From contig CM077599.1 of NCBI GenBank assembly GCA_039654915.1, positions 77,220,001-77,284,000 on the forward strand: 64,000 nt of DNA, given 5' to 3'. The stretch is from Aquilaria yunnanensis. Taxonomy: Eukaryota > Streptophyta > Magnoliopsida > Malvales > Thymelaeaceae. The notes under the pieces were generated by a model. The model did not search any database. It saw only the letters and a program-made list of their open reading frames with translations, and was not told where the DNA came from. Shown piece by piece: positions 14,112 through 25,959 of the stretch; the first letter of the stretch is position 1; every line of letters starts with the position of its first letter. The translations under genes were made by a program, and so were the position numbers.

Positions 14112-14114
<3 letters not shown>

Positions 14115-14118
<4 letters not shown>

Positions 14119-15940
14119 CCTTGTTTGTTCTTTTACATTTTCACGCATTACTTATTCTTTTGAATTTTGGTGTTTCTATTTACGGGCGTACTTATTATTT
14201 TAGAAAGCAATGTCTGTTTTTTCTTTTACATATTTATTTTTTGTTACCTAAGTATTTGTTCTTATAGAAGGCCTATAGAAAGCATTGTTTGTTTTTATAT
14301 ATGACCCTGTTTCTGTAAATTTCTTGTTTTTTATCTTCTGGTGTTTGTTCTTTTAGAAGGGTTTCTTTGTTATTTTAGAAGGCAAATTTTGCTCTTTCTT
14401 CTACATATTTATTTTTCGTTATTTAAGTGTTTATTCTTATAGAAGACACTGTTTGTTCTTATACATGACCCTATTTCTATAAACTTCTTGTGCTTTTGTC
14501 TTCTGGTGTTTGTTCTTTTAGAAGGATATGTTTGTTCTTTTATAAGGATATCTTTGTTCTTTTAGAAGGAAATGTTTGTTCTTTCTTTTACATGTTTATT
14601 TTTTATTACTTAAGTATTTGTTTTTATAGAATGCACTATTTGTTTTTATACATGACCCTGTTTCTGTAAACTTATTGTTCTTTTATCTTCTGGTGTTTGT
14701 TCTTTCAGAAGTATATGTGTGTTCTTTTAGAAGAGCATTTTTGTTCTTTTAGAAGGCAATGTTTGTTCTTTCTTTTACATGTTTACCTTTTCTTATTTAA
14801 GTATTTGTTCTTATACATGACCATGTTTCTGTAAACTTCTTGTTCTTTTGTTTTCTGATGTTTATTCTTTCAAAATGATATGTTCATTCTTTTTGAAGGG
14901 CATCTTTGTTGTTTTAGAAGGCAATATTTGTTCTTTTTTTTTTTTTACATTTTTATTTTTTGTTACTTAAGTATTTGTTCTTATAGATTCGGCACTGTTT
15001 GTTCTTATATATGACATTATTTCTATAAACTTCTTGATTTTTTGTTCTTTCAGAAGAATATGTTTGTTCTTTTAGAATGACATCATTATTATTTTAGAAG
15101 GGCATCCTTGTTCTTTTAGAAGGAAATGTTTGTTCTTTCTTTTACATGTTTATTTTTTGTTACTTAAGTGTTTGTTCTTATAGAATGCACTATTTGTTCT
15201 TATACATGACCCTGTTTTTGTAAATTATTCTTCTTGTATCTTTTAGTGTTTGTTCTTTCAGAAGGATATGTTTGTTCTTTTATAAGGGCATCCTTGTTCT
15301 TTTAGAAAACAATGTTTGTCTTTCTTTCTTTTACATGATATTTTTTTTCATTTAAGTGTTTGTTCTTATAGAAGACACTGTTTGTTCTTATACATTGCCC
15401 TATTTCTGTAAACTTCTTGGTTTTTATCTTCTTGTGTTTGTTCTTTTAGAAGGGCATCTTTGTTCTTTTACAAGGAAATGTTTGTTTTTTCTTTTATATG
15501 TTTATTTTTTGTTACTTAAGTGTTTGTTCTTATAGAATGCACTGTTTGTTCTTCTACATGACTCTGTTTTTGTAAACTTCTTGTTCTTTTATCTTCTAGT
15601 GTTTGTTATTTCAGAAGGATATGTTTGTTCTTTTAGAAAGTCATCTTTGTTCTTTTAGAAGATAATATTTGTTTTTTTTCTTTTACATGTTTATTTTTTG
15701 TGACTTAAGTGTTTATTTTTATAGAAGACACTGTTTGTTTTTATACATGACCCTATTTCTATAAACTTTTTGTTTTTTGTCTTCTGGTGTTTGTTCTTTT
15801 AGAAGGATATGTTTGTTCTTTTAGAAGGTCATCCTTGTTCTTTTAGAAAGAAATGTTTGTTCTTTCTTTTACATATTTATTTTTTATTACTTAAGTATTT
15901 GTTCTTAAAGAAGGCACTGTTTTTTCTTTATCCACGAAAA
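14115..15940. repeat. 1.8-kb minisatellite built from TTTGTTCTTTTAGAAGG
   Basis: About ten diverged copies of a unit mostly 163-197 bp long. The landmark TTACATGTTTATTTTTTG recurs near 14228, 14402, 14589, 14777, 14946, 15143, 15332, 15495, 15683 and 15870. Each unit is itself made of shorter repeats of TTTGTTCTTTTAGAAGG, with spacers such as TATACATGACCCTGTTTCTG. The hierarchy (17-20 bp inside about 187 bp) suggests two rounds of amplification. It is non-coding; the open frames across it are composition artefacts. Confidence 0.9.
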
Positions 15941-17999
15941 ATAAAGATTGAACCTTTATTTAATTATACAAGCATTATAAAGCCATATAAATAATTTAAA
16001 AAAAAATTACTCAGATAGCATACTAATAAAATATACTACATACCTACCTAAAATAATGAATCTTTTTTTTTAATTGTTCCAAAAATGATATTGAAGAGTT
16101 TTTCTCTTTTGTAATCTCTTGGCATTTAATTTAACTTGCCATCCTTATTTAAATTCTCACTACACAACATCATAAAATATATTTGAGATGTATTAACAAT
16201 ATTTGCTAAATGTTAAAGTTTCAGGTAAAAAAATAATTAATTTTTTATTTGTTGAATATATTGGGTACTCACGGTTATATTAGACTTCATTTAATCCGGA
16301 TCAAATCACATCAAATTCCATTTAATCATTTTTTTTCATAATTTTGTATCTTCCATTCATATATATCATTATCATTATTTAAAGCCTACAAATCCTCTAT
16401 ATTTTTATATACAATTTCAACAAAAGTAATACTGGAGAAACATGTTCAATATCAATATATTTATGTAGTAAAACATTCACGATATTCGTAAAAGAAATAA
16501 AAGAAAAGGGCAATTGTATATAAAGAGGTAAAAATCAATTTATTATGTTGTGGAATAAAATAAGTGTTAGGAAAAAACTGAAAAAGTGCTATTCATAAGG
16601 GAGAAAAAAAAAAAAATGAGACGGCGCTATTTCGTGTAAAATAGGTTTCATTAGTACATACACATTTTTTAGCGCCACGCGCATATGTGCGCCTGGCGCA
16701 CACAAGAATTAGCCTATTTTGTTTTACTATCCAAAACCAAAAATGGAACATATCAACAAATTTAGTTCGGTTTAAATCGAATAAATCGTGCCTCGCCTGC
16801 TACACTGAAGACGGGGAGGATATCAAAAAATTGACATTACAGGCTAGATCCTCATTCTATGTGCAATGCCGTCATTTTATCCCCAATCTTTGAAATCGGC
16901 TATTGTGCCTGAAACGCAAGATGTCCATAACAATATAGAAATAATGTCACAGACTTTAAGTCATTACTAGAGGAGACCCGCGCTTCGATGTGGGCTTTAT
17001 TAGACATGCGCTAGTGATGTAAAATGGTTTAGCTCTGATTAAAGCATATGATGGTAGATGAAATGATCTTTAAGTCAAAAAATGTATTGGCAGTTGGTCA
17101 TTAGTCACATTGAGTTGAACCAAAGTAGATGAATTTTATGGACTAAAATTTAAGAGGTCATCAAGATATCCTTAAGATTTCTTCTGCCTGGAGCATAGAA
17201 AAATTATAGTAAGACACAAAATAATCTGATTTTTAATTTGAGCTAACCTGAAGCACCAATTTGTATAAAAAGTAAAAAAGAAATCTTGTCCCATACATTC
17301 ATTTGTTAAACCAGAAACAGCGGGAAGTAACACATTGAGATGTTCCTCACAAAGAATCCCACAGTAGCATTTATCAGGTCCTCTATACCATACTAAACAG
17401 TAGAGAGGCCCTATAGATTACTCTTATAATATCTGTATTGATAAATAATGGCAACAAAGATGTTCAATTAATAAACAAAACATGCACCCTGGTAGAAAAG
17501 GTGTAAGCATGAAAGGCTTTGAAAGCAACCTGCCCAGATGACAAAACATCCAGAATCCTCAATGCTTTGATGTGTCAAGAACTTGCTTTCATTACACTGT
17601 AACTGGCACAGAAAACAGATGTAATGATGTGTGCATACAAAAGAGATCATGTCTGTTCAAACATAGGTGGAAAATGGGTTATCAGTGTTGCATTTTCTAC
17701 CTTTGAGTTTACTTTAACTCTGAATTAACTACTATAATTGCTAGCGTAGAAAACCCTAGTACATTCCAAGCTTAGCAAGCACACAGAAACCTGATCCAGC
17801 TCTACATCCAACCAGCTTGGAATCACCAACATTGATTGACTCAAATAAAAAAGGTAAATACAATTAGTGAATATAATGAATACTAAACATTATTCTTAAA
17901 TATCATTTCCAGTAGATATTTTACTTATCATTTTCTCCAGATGAAGACAAATGATCAAAAGCTCTTTCTTTTTATAACTCCTCACGCAACCTGTTATTT
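15941..17999. other. Intergenic DNA, no supported gene
   Basis: AT-rich to about 16600. From about 16690 the composition is more balanced, and a 68-codon frame is present, but nothing is recognisable. Confidence 0.4.
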
Positions 18000-18000
18000 T

Positions 18001-18150
18001 CCATGCTGAGTATTTCATTCTTTGGCAATACCTGATTGCAGTTGTCTTTCCAAGTTACTTGAATATTGTTGCAATTGTTGCAATTCAGAATGAGCGGAGG
18101 CTAGTTTGGAAGATACTGCATCATATAATTGTGTTTTCAAATAGGAGGTA
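18001..18150 (-). other. Coding-like coiled-coil exon of an unidentified gene
   Basis: The minus strand reads [38 protein letters not shown] and, after a GT, a further Leu/Glu-rich stretch NEILSMENNRLREEL before a stop. The heptad pattern is that of a coiled coil and is clearly more protein-like than its surroundings. No start, neighbouring exon set or family could be assigned, so this is either one exon of an unresolved minus-strand gene (perhaps beginning near 18830) or a gene remnant. Confidence 0.4.
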
Positions 18151-18726
18151 AGAAACAATAAAAGGAAAGGATTTGGGTGCCGGAAGAATGTTGATGAATG
18201 AATTAAAAACAGGAACTTAGCAAATGACCCAAACAGGCAGCTCAGCTTCAGGCACAAACATGGTCAGAGGTAGAACTATGCAGAACAATGTGAATGAGTA
18301 GTAGGGAAGGATAAGTTTCTTCAACAGGAAAAACAATAGGATCAGGTTTGCTTTTTCCCACATCGCTATCTGCAGAAACAGAGCATTGCTTGTCAATCAA
18401 CAATATAAACAGACGTGGGGAAATGAATGGGAAGTTGAGTACCTAAAAGTACCTTACAAGTTATGATCGCTGGAAGGCATAACCGGAAAAGCTTCAACAA
18501 AATAATGTCACTCAGACAGCATCCCAATAAACCTAGAAGCCGATAGTGCCCAGTAATTTGTTATTCAGCTTAAAGACCAGAACTTTCTTTTTGCTCTTCC
18601 ATCAGGAACTCCAGAATTACCAGCCATATTAAGATACCAACCCCACAGAGAAAATAACCCATAATCCTAAATTACGCTTCAAAGACAAATATTTACATAC
18701 ACAAAGAGACAGGCGAGAAAATGGGT

Positions 18727-19170
18727 ACCTCCAACCTAGCCTCGTTTCTGACAGGCTTCCCGCTAAACCGGGTAAGCCCCGCAATGAGCAATGGCGTCGA
18801 CGGAGTCAGGCCGCGGCAGACCCATAGCGTAAACGGGAAACACTTCTCAAATGGGAACTAAATGGAGTTGATGTTAGCTCCTTCTTCATCCTCTCTTGCT
18901 TCCATGGATGGCTTAATGGGGAGAGAAACCCGAACCCGACTTTGGTCGCTCACGCAAGCCATGGAGTTGACCATTTCGCCCACCGTTCTCTGCACCATGT
19001 CTCAACAAAAATGTCCCCTGCAACGCCACGTTTCTTCTACCGCCATCCAACTCTCTCCACGCCTTCGTGCGTTCTCCTCTGCGAAGCCGAGCACCCTCCT
19101 CCGAACAGGGAAGAAACACCTGTGCGCCCCTTTCAAAACGACGCCGCAACCAACTGAGTTATAATCGCCT
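18727..19170. other. GC-richer promoter or first-exon-like segment
   Basis: An island of balanced base composition in AT-rich DNA. The minus strand around 18740-18830 can be read as LTPSTPLLIAGLTRFSGKPV followed by a possible GCTAG/GTTGG donor; the plus strand 18862-19164 holds a Ser/Thr/Arg-rich 100-codon frame starting MELMLAPSSSS. Both look like N-terminal leader sequences, but neither could be linked to downstream exons. Confidence 0.3.
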
Positions 19171-21400
19171 TGCACCAAAACAACGTCGTTTCTTAAGAAC
19201 ACGTGGTGTACCCTGGTCTCACCTCACGCACTTTACAGTATACTTGTATGTTTTTCCCTTTTTTTTTCCCCCCAATATTTGTATGTTTTCCTTTTTTTTT
19301 TTTTAAGTATACAGAAGCAAGATATAGGCATATAACTAAGGGGAGAATAGCAAACAGGTAGGAGTGAGCTGAAGAGACACTGCCGAAGAACAACCACGAA
19401 CATATAGGAAGTGAAAGTCTCCAAAAAGACAATAATTTCCTGTACTATAGTAATCAGAGGGTCTTAATGATTCCCAATCCCTTGTAATACAGCCAGTGCC
19501 TGGGAGCAATTGGACAGTATTATAATGCAAGGCAGGGAAAGCCTCCTAGCTGCAGTAACAGCTCCTTGAATGGCAATCAATTTTGCCTAACACCGAATGA
19601 CAACCAGTTCTATATTTGTCGTATGTTTTTGTTTCTTGTGTTGGTTGCAAACAGTTTCGACAAAGCTTCAATTTTTAAAAAACTTTAATTTATCTTTAGT
19701 TGATTTCAATTAAATTATTTATAAGTTTTCTATAACGCTTCTTTTCTTTATTTGTTCAGCAAAAATTTCTGAAAAATAGATTAAAAGTGAGTATTTTCAT
19801 ATTTAGTGACTATCTGTTCTATATATGTAAAAATTGAAACTTTATACTTTAAGAAGCTAAGGAGAGTCTTTTGAAGTTTTTTTCGGGGAAAGGTAAGCAG
19901 TTTTTATCAATTTTTTTGTGTGGGTATGATAAAAATATAAAAATTAGATATCTTCTAAAATAATCCTATTCAAGTAATTAATAGATAGATAACGCGTAAG
20001 CTTTCTACTAGTTTTTTTTTTTTTCAAAAAACACCACATGGGTCCAGATTTCGGCTTTTCAACTAGTATTGGTTCTAGACAACAAAAAAAAAAATTAAAA
20101 TAAATATAATGGGTATGAAAATTTGTACCTTCATTGATAAATCTGCAAGAAAATGTGAGTCACATTTCAAAAAAACAAAAACACCATAGGGTTACAGATT
20201 TCATTAATCATAAAAACCGTACGATATCTTCAAAATACTGGCTAGGCCATATGGCAAAAAAAATGTCCATATTGTGGGATAAATTACACTAGACGTTTTA
20301 GATATGTGCACAGGGTCACGATTTCATTCTCAAACTTTTGAATTGTCCAAGAGTTTTAATCTTTTACAAGTTTTAAATTGATTATTAATTGATTTTGACC
20401 TAAATGTTAGTAACTCTTTTTTAATGCTTATTCCCTCTATAAAAATAATCTGTATAACAGATTTTGTATTTCCATTGATCGACTTTCATTAGAATATGGG
20501 TGTGTAATTTATTCATGCTCGCTAAGTTTCTTGATTATATCAATTTGTTTTATCACAATATGTACTTTTTTTTTTTTAATCATGATTGCTGCACATGTGG
20601 TGCCTACTTAATTAGGCAGCCAATATTGAAGCTGAAGCCTCTGAAATTCATGATACTGGAAGTTTCCTCAAAACTGTTTATTTCTATGTTTTACTTTTTA
20701 TTTGTCATAATCTTAGTATACAGTGAATATATTTTAGGCTTCAAAAGCAGTACATACATTTTCTTGTGGATAAGTATACATGTTACAGTATTTGTACATT
20801 TGGAGACAAGTCACACAATCATCACTATTTATGGATCAATATGAGTGGAACCTAAAGAGACTTGGTTCAATGAGTGATTCGCGTGTTTGACTAGTAAAAT
20901 AGGGGTGCAACCTAGAGCAACTTGGATCAGCAATTGATCAAAGTATTCTGCAAGAAAGTTCACCTATATGCGGATTATTTTAACTATTATTTCTGATAAA
21001 TTGAAATATAGAATTGAAGCTTTAGTAGTTTTTTGTATATTGAACGGATGATTTGACCAAATTTTAACTATTATTTTTGGATAAAATCAACATCAGATAA
21101 GGAAAAATGTGTATAGGTAGCTATCTGGCAACTAACCATCCGGCACATGATAGCCTTGTTACCTGTTGCCGACTATTGGGTCTGAGAGGTGAGAAGGACA
21201 ACTGAGGTGATGGATTTGGGGACCTCCCCTCACCCTTCCTCCCTCCGTCATCCATCATTGATCCATTTTCTTCGGGATTAGGTCAACCAAAAGAAGTAAC
21301 CGCTCCCATCCTCCTGTACAGTTGTACTCTCACTCCTCTCAAGTACCGCTCCTATTTTTATTTTTATAATATTTTTTATTATTTAAATTTTAAAATGTAT
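19171..21400. other. AT-rich intergenic DNA
   Basis: Poly-T/poly-A tracts, short low-complexity frames and no gene that I can support. Confidence 0.45.
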
Positions 21401-21421
21401 TACTCCCTTTTTTTATAAATA

Positions 21422-22352
21422 GAGATGATCATTCGGTTTATTTAATTAAAATCAAACTAAAATTTTCAGCTTTTTTCAGTTTTTAATTTTTTATTATAAT
21501 AAACCGAATTAATTGTATAGAATGATGAAACCGAAGTAAAATTGAACCAAAATTTTTTAGTTTAGTTTCAAACTAAAACAACTGAAATACTAACTCTGAT
21601 TTTCTGCTCTAGTGAATAAAATGTAAAATTAAGTATATATGTACCTTGTTAAACTATTTAAAGAGAAATAGATGATCAATTTGGGTTTTAGCCAATAATT
21701 AGATCTCCTCCTTGGCCGGCAGTTTCTCCTTGGTTGTCTTTTTGGTTTAGGAGTAGAGGATGACCATTCTCAGCAATGGGCTTTGCCACCACAACCTCCT
21801 TCATCTCAGGAGATATCGACGCTTTCTAGGTACCATCATCCACATCAGTAGCCAGTCGTCGCTTTTTCTCCAATCACAGCATTCTTTGGAGCCTTCTCTT
21901 CTTTGGCTGGCGGTTTTTCCTCGGTAGTCTTCTTGGTTGAGGAGTAGAGGAAGGCCCGGCCCTTCTCATCAATGGGCTGCGCCACCACAACCTCCTGCAC
22001 CTCAGGAGATACCGACGCCTTCCAGGTACTGTCAACCACTGCCAGTTGCTGTCATGTTTTCACTGGCTTTCTTCTTCTCAATTTAAAATGGCCAAATCCC
22101 AATTGAAGCCACCAACCTTCTATTTCTATTCCAGGTAGCCCCCACTCTTTTCAGATCTATCAACTTACCTCACATTAAGAATAAAATTTCGGTTTATTCA
22201 GTTACCGAAATAATCGATTGCCTCAACTGAAACCAATTTACATCTTATTTGGCTTCAACAGAAACCAAAATGAAAAATCAAATTCACCAAACTGAATTTT
22301 CAAAAAAATTTCAGTTTTTTGGTTTTTTTTGTTTCAACCGAATAGTAATCAC
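21422..22352. mobile_element. hAT/MULE-like element with AGAGGTGATnATTCGGTT ends
   Basis: The left end reads AGAGATGATCATTCGGTTT and the right end inversely AGAGGTGATTACTATTCGG, followed on both sides by matching AAAACTGAAATTTT-rich inner repeats over about 150 bp. AGAGGTG-type ends are common in plant hAT elements. The flanks TTATAAAT and CTATAATA could be a decayed 8-bp duplication. The cargo is a duplicated host-like gene fragment. Confidence 0.5.
21700..22045 (-). pseudogene. Tandemly duplicated gene fragment, unknown family
   Basis: Two adjacent copies (about 21700-21845 and 21845-22045) of the same minus-strand segment. The better copy is an open frame of 64 codons (21845-22039) reading STWKASVSPEVQEVVVAQP, then ATEEKPPAKEEKAPK-like Lys/Glu-rich sequence. 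The other copy shows the same words with substitutions and stops. The fragment is GC-richer than the element around it, as expected for captured host sequence, but I do not recognise the donor gene. Confidence 0.5.
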
Positions 22353-22722
22353 CTCTGCCTATAATAGATGAAATATTTCTCTAAACACGAAAATTAAGGT
22401 GTTTGTGTAGTAAAAGTTTAAATAATGAGTAAAAAAGAAAACATTCTTTTTTGGGTTTTGTGCAGTGAGAGTTTAAATGAAGATTAAAAAAAAATTATTG
22501 AATTTTATGTAGTGTGAGTTTAAATGAAGGTAACAAGATAAATTAGAAAGTTGAAAAATTTCTAAAATAGGAAACGTTTCATTCTTTTTTGGACATCCAA
22601 AAAAGATATATTTCATTCCTTTTGGGACAGAGGATGTATTTTCTTATTATCGCTCTTACTCTCTGACACTTTGGGTAGCCCAGAGTAACCCATCTCCCCC
22701 AATACCTATCTGTTTTATATTT

Positions 22723-23452
22723 TGGAAAAGTATTAAAGTGCCAGCTAATGTTTGACGACTCTTAGGCCAGATTGTCTACTATAGTTTGCTCTGGTTCTAA
22801 TATAGATACTAACATTATAGTTTGAGACCAAATTAGCCATTACCATTAAAAACCTAATAGTAAACACAAGAAATTGTTAGTTTTGAAATCGTAGGTACTA
22901 ATGTAACTTTAATAAATTTTGGAAGCATTTTATGATCTACTATTTTTATTTTTTACTTTTTTTTTGTGTGCTAGCAATTGCATTGGTACTAATAGATCTG
23001 CCATTAAGTGATAGGGGCGATGCTGAAAGAGGTAGTATTTGACTTGGACATCACTATTTGCAAGTAGAAAAATTACTATACTTGAAATTCGGTGATCAGA
23101 AGTACTTTAATATTGGATAAGTATATTTCATTTGATCAAATTTCAAGTTATTTATAGCATTGGAATTTGGTGACTAATTTAAATATTATTACATGAGGGA
23201 CCAATGACAAATTTGCGGTGGCTGTTGCTAAAAAAAACACAAATGGTAAATTACTTAAAATTTGTGAAAATTAACAACTTTTCACATTTATTATTAAGGT
23301 TTTAATAGTTGTTTGGTGACATATTCGGTCATTAACTATAACATTAATAGCTAATCTAATCCCAAATTATAATGCTAGTAGCCATATTAGAACCAATGAA
23401 AACTATGAATCTATGATAGACAAGTTTGTTCAGGATCCAGTACTTTCCCCTT
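22723..23452. mobile_element. Inverted-repeat element of about 0.73 kb
   Basis: The left arm (GGAAAAGTATTAAAGTGCC, then GGTTCTAATATAGATACTAA) pairs with the right arm read inversely (GGGGAAAGTACTGGATCC, then GGTTCTAATATGGCTACTAG). Similarity extends over 120 bp or more per arm. The interior is non-coding. The flanks TTTATATTT and TTTATACTC may be a degraded 9-bp duplication, which would suit a MULE-type MITE. Confidence 0.45.
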
Positions 23453-24430
23453 TATACTCCCTCTATATAAGTTAGATAACCTTTTGTGCATAGCTCCAAA
23501 TTGACCCCTAAACCATCATAAATTGACTTTTCGGCCGTTAAAGTCGGTTCCTACCGTTTAGATTTTCAATTTATCAATTAGTACCTTATGCTACACATGA
23601 CTGCTCATCATGGATGTACATGCGCAGCTTAAATTTTCATAACTCATTTGCTACTCTGCAAATAATTGTGTTTTTATTTGTGGGAGGTTAAATAATGAGT
23701 TATTTATAATTTTTTATTTTTAATATTATTAATTTTTCACCTATATATTAATTTGAGCTCCACAATTTAAGAATATCAACAAAATATTTTTAATATATTT
23801 TTTTCATAAAAATAAGTATTATTTATTAATTTTTTAAGTTGACTGTGGAAAAAAATTATAAAAAATTAATTAATTTCTAAAACAAATTATTTAAGTGATT
23901 ATTAAATATGTATAAAATGTTAGTTTTTAAATGGCTGTAGATAAAAAAAAATCAACAAAAAGCGCTATAAATCTTAAGAATAATAAATTAATTCAATTGA
24001 AGTTGTATTCTCATTTCTTCATGTGTTCATAATAACCATCAGCTCAGACATCACGTAGAGGTAGAGCAAACAACGCAAGAAACCAAGCGGTAGCTTTTCT
24101 TGGATTTTTGTTTCTGTCCAGAGCCATTAATAAAGTAACTTAAATGCCTAGTCTACCAGAACCAGTAGCATACCAGTAGGAGCACAGTGTAAAAATATCA
24201 AAACCATGATACGTAATTAATTAAAAAACTGTATCCAATGGACCCACGCCCCATTTACTTCTCCTTGAAGACCAATCCACTTCCATCTTCCCCAACATCT
24301 CACTTGTGCTGTGAGATTTCAATGCCCAATGAAAATGGAAACCCTTTAGCTCTGCTCCATATTTAGAATTCTGAGACTTGTTTACTCTTTATGGATGCTT
24401 AGTGGGTGGATTTTGTGTTTTGACAAGAAG
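23453..24430. other. Intergenic DNA upstream of the At3g27210-like gene
   Basis: AT-rich to about 24000 and more balanced afterwards, where the promoter and 5' UTR of the plus-strand gene at 24431 must lie. No clear TATA box was picked out. Confidence 0.4.
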
Positions 24431-25396
24431 ATGGGAAATTGTGTTTTGGTCCACAAGAGCTCAGACCCAGCAATGCAATTTGGTCTCCAAGTTGAAACAC
24501 CCACCAAGGAGAGGCTGCTTCCGGCAGTTGCTGAACCTGGTTTCTATGGTCAATTGTCTTCAGAGGGGCAAGAGCAGGAGGACAGTTCTCCAAGTATGTT
24601 TCTTATTTTGGTTTTGGGTCTCCCTGTTTTATATCAAGGATTTAGATTTTTATTCTTTGATCAATTTCTGGTTGGTGGGTTGTGTTGATTACTTGGTTTG
24701 GTGATATGTGACCTGTAATTTTTATTTGCACAGGTAAACCAGAGATGTTTTTTGATTCTCAGGCTTGGTTAGACTCTGACTGTGAGGATTACTTCAGCAT
24801 CAATAGTGGTAAGTTTTGCTACCTTCCAGCTATTTTGGGCACAATTTTTCTTCCCTAAATTTCTTATGGAAACAGAGAACCAATAAGCATATTGTTCTTG
24901 GTTGTTGGAACATTGCATGTTTTTTGTGATTCTTGAGACCTATATGTCTAAACTTTACGCAGATTTTACCCCTTCAAGAGGTAATACCCCAATCCACCCG
25001 AAAAGCTTTGTAGAAAGCACTTTGCAGGATAAAACCATTACTAGTACAGATCATGAATCAGATGCAATACCAAAACCCCCACCAGCTGATGCAAACAAGC
25101 AGCTATTTGAGCTCTTCTGCGAGAGCTTTCGGCATGACACTACAAAGGAGAGGGAGCTGGAAGATGTATCGAAAGACATCAACTTCCCTCATCATATCAC
25201 CACCATCAAAAGCCCCTACAGACCAATGCCAGGCTCTGTCTGCAGTAGTGAACCTACTCCTAATAGAGGAGGGTATCTCAATAGCGAAGACAAATCAAGT
25301 CAGTCGGCACAATGCTGCTTCCCTGGTTTGGTTCGAAGCCTGAGCTTTAGAGAGCGAAAGAAGAGGCCGCTCCCTGCAAAATCCGGTGCCTGGTAA
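24431..25396 (+). CDS. At3g27210-like, probably N-myristoylated plant protein
   Basis: Three exons (24431-24593, 24734-24808, 24963-25396) join in frame to 672 nt, or 223 residues. The start MGNCVLVHKSSDPAM has Gly2 for N-myristoylation and Cys4 for possible palmitoylation, predicting plasma-membrane attachment. Other landmarks are the acidic FFDSQAWLDSDCEDYFSINS segment, a SRGNTPIH Ser/Thr-Pro motif, a central FELFCESFRHD helix and the C-terminal basic LVRSLSFRERKK. This is the layout of the plant-specific At3g27210 family; its function is not established. All exons are intact, introns are short and canonical, and the ATG is fixed by the MGxC motif. Confidence 0.88.
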
Positions 25397-25959
25397 ATGG
25401 AACTTCCTTGCTGTACAAATCTATGTAGGTGTTATATGAATAAGTGAACATGGTTACATCAAATAGCAAGTGCTAGATGGTCATTTGTTTCCAACTTATC
25501 CTTAGATCAACATACATGTACTTCCTTATGGTATGATCAATGAATTGTTAAATGACCGGGTAACAGATAAGTGGTTTTAGGAGAATGTTTTATAGAGGTT
25601 ACACTTCCCTCCGGAAGTATGGTGCTAATAATACTACACCCTGTAGAGTTGAATTAAATTGACATAGTAATCTTATCACCGTATTGATTAAATCACCAAG
25701 GTTATAGATCTTCAGAAACAATTTCAAAATCCACCTCTAAAATTTGTCCAATTATCAATGGTCAAGACGAATTTTAACTTTGTCTCATTACTTTAGCATA
25801 TAAGTGCACAAAGGTACATATTTGGGTGCCGCTTACATTTCCTCAAATTGCTATGATCCAAATTTAAGGCAGAGACAATGTAAACATGAAAACGAATCCA
25901 TCTAAACCTTATTGTTTTATTCTAATGTAAAACAGCCAAATAAAAATGCATAATCAAAA
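25397..25959. other. 3' flank between convergent genes
   Basis: Non-coding stretch between two genes that end toward each other; it presumably contains both 3' UTRs. Confidence 0.45.

Larger units (their letters stand above)
21401..22640. mobile_element. Stowaway-like MITE split by another element
   Basis: The left remnant starts TACTCCCTTTTTTTATAAAT (21399-21421). The right remnant runs from about 22352 (TATAATAGATGAAATATTT) to about 22637 (CCTTTTGGGACAGAGGATGTA). Together they resemble one TACTCCC-type Stowaway MITE interrupted by the roughly 0.93-kb insertion listed next. Confidence 0.45.

Noticed and set aside
20500..20844. 114-codon plus-strand frame, hydrophobic
   Set aside because: AT-rich DNA gives Phe/Ile/Leu/Tyr-rich frames by chance; no motif, no exon partners.
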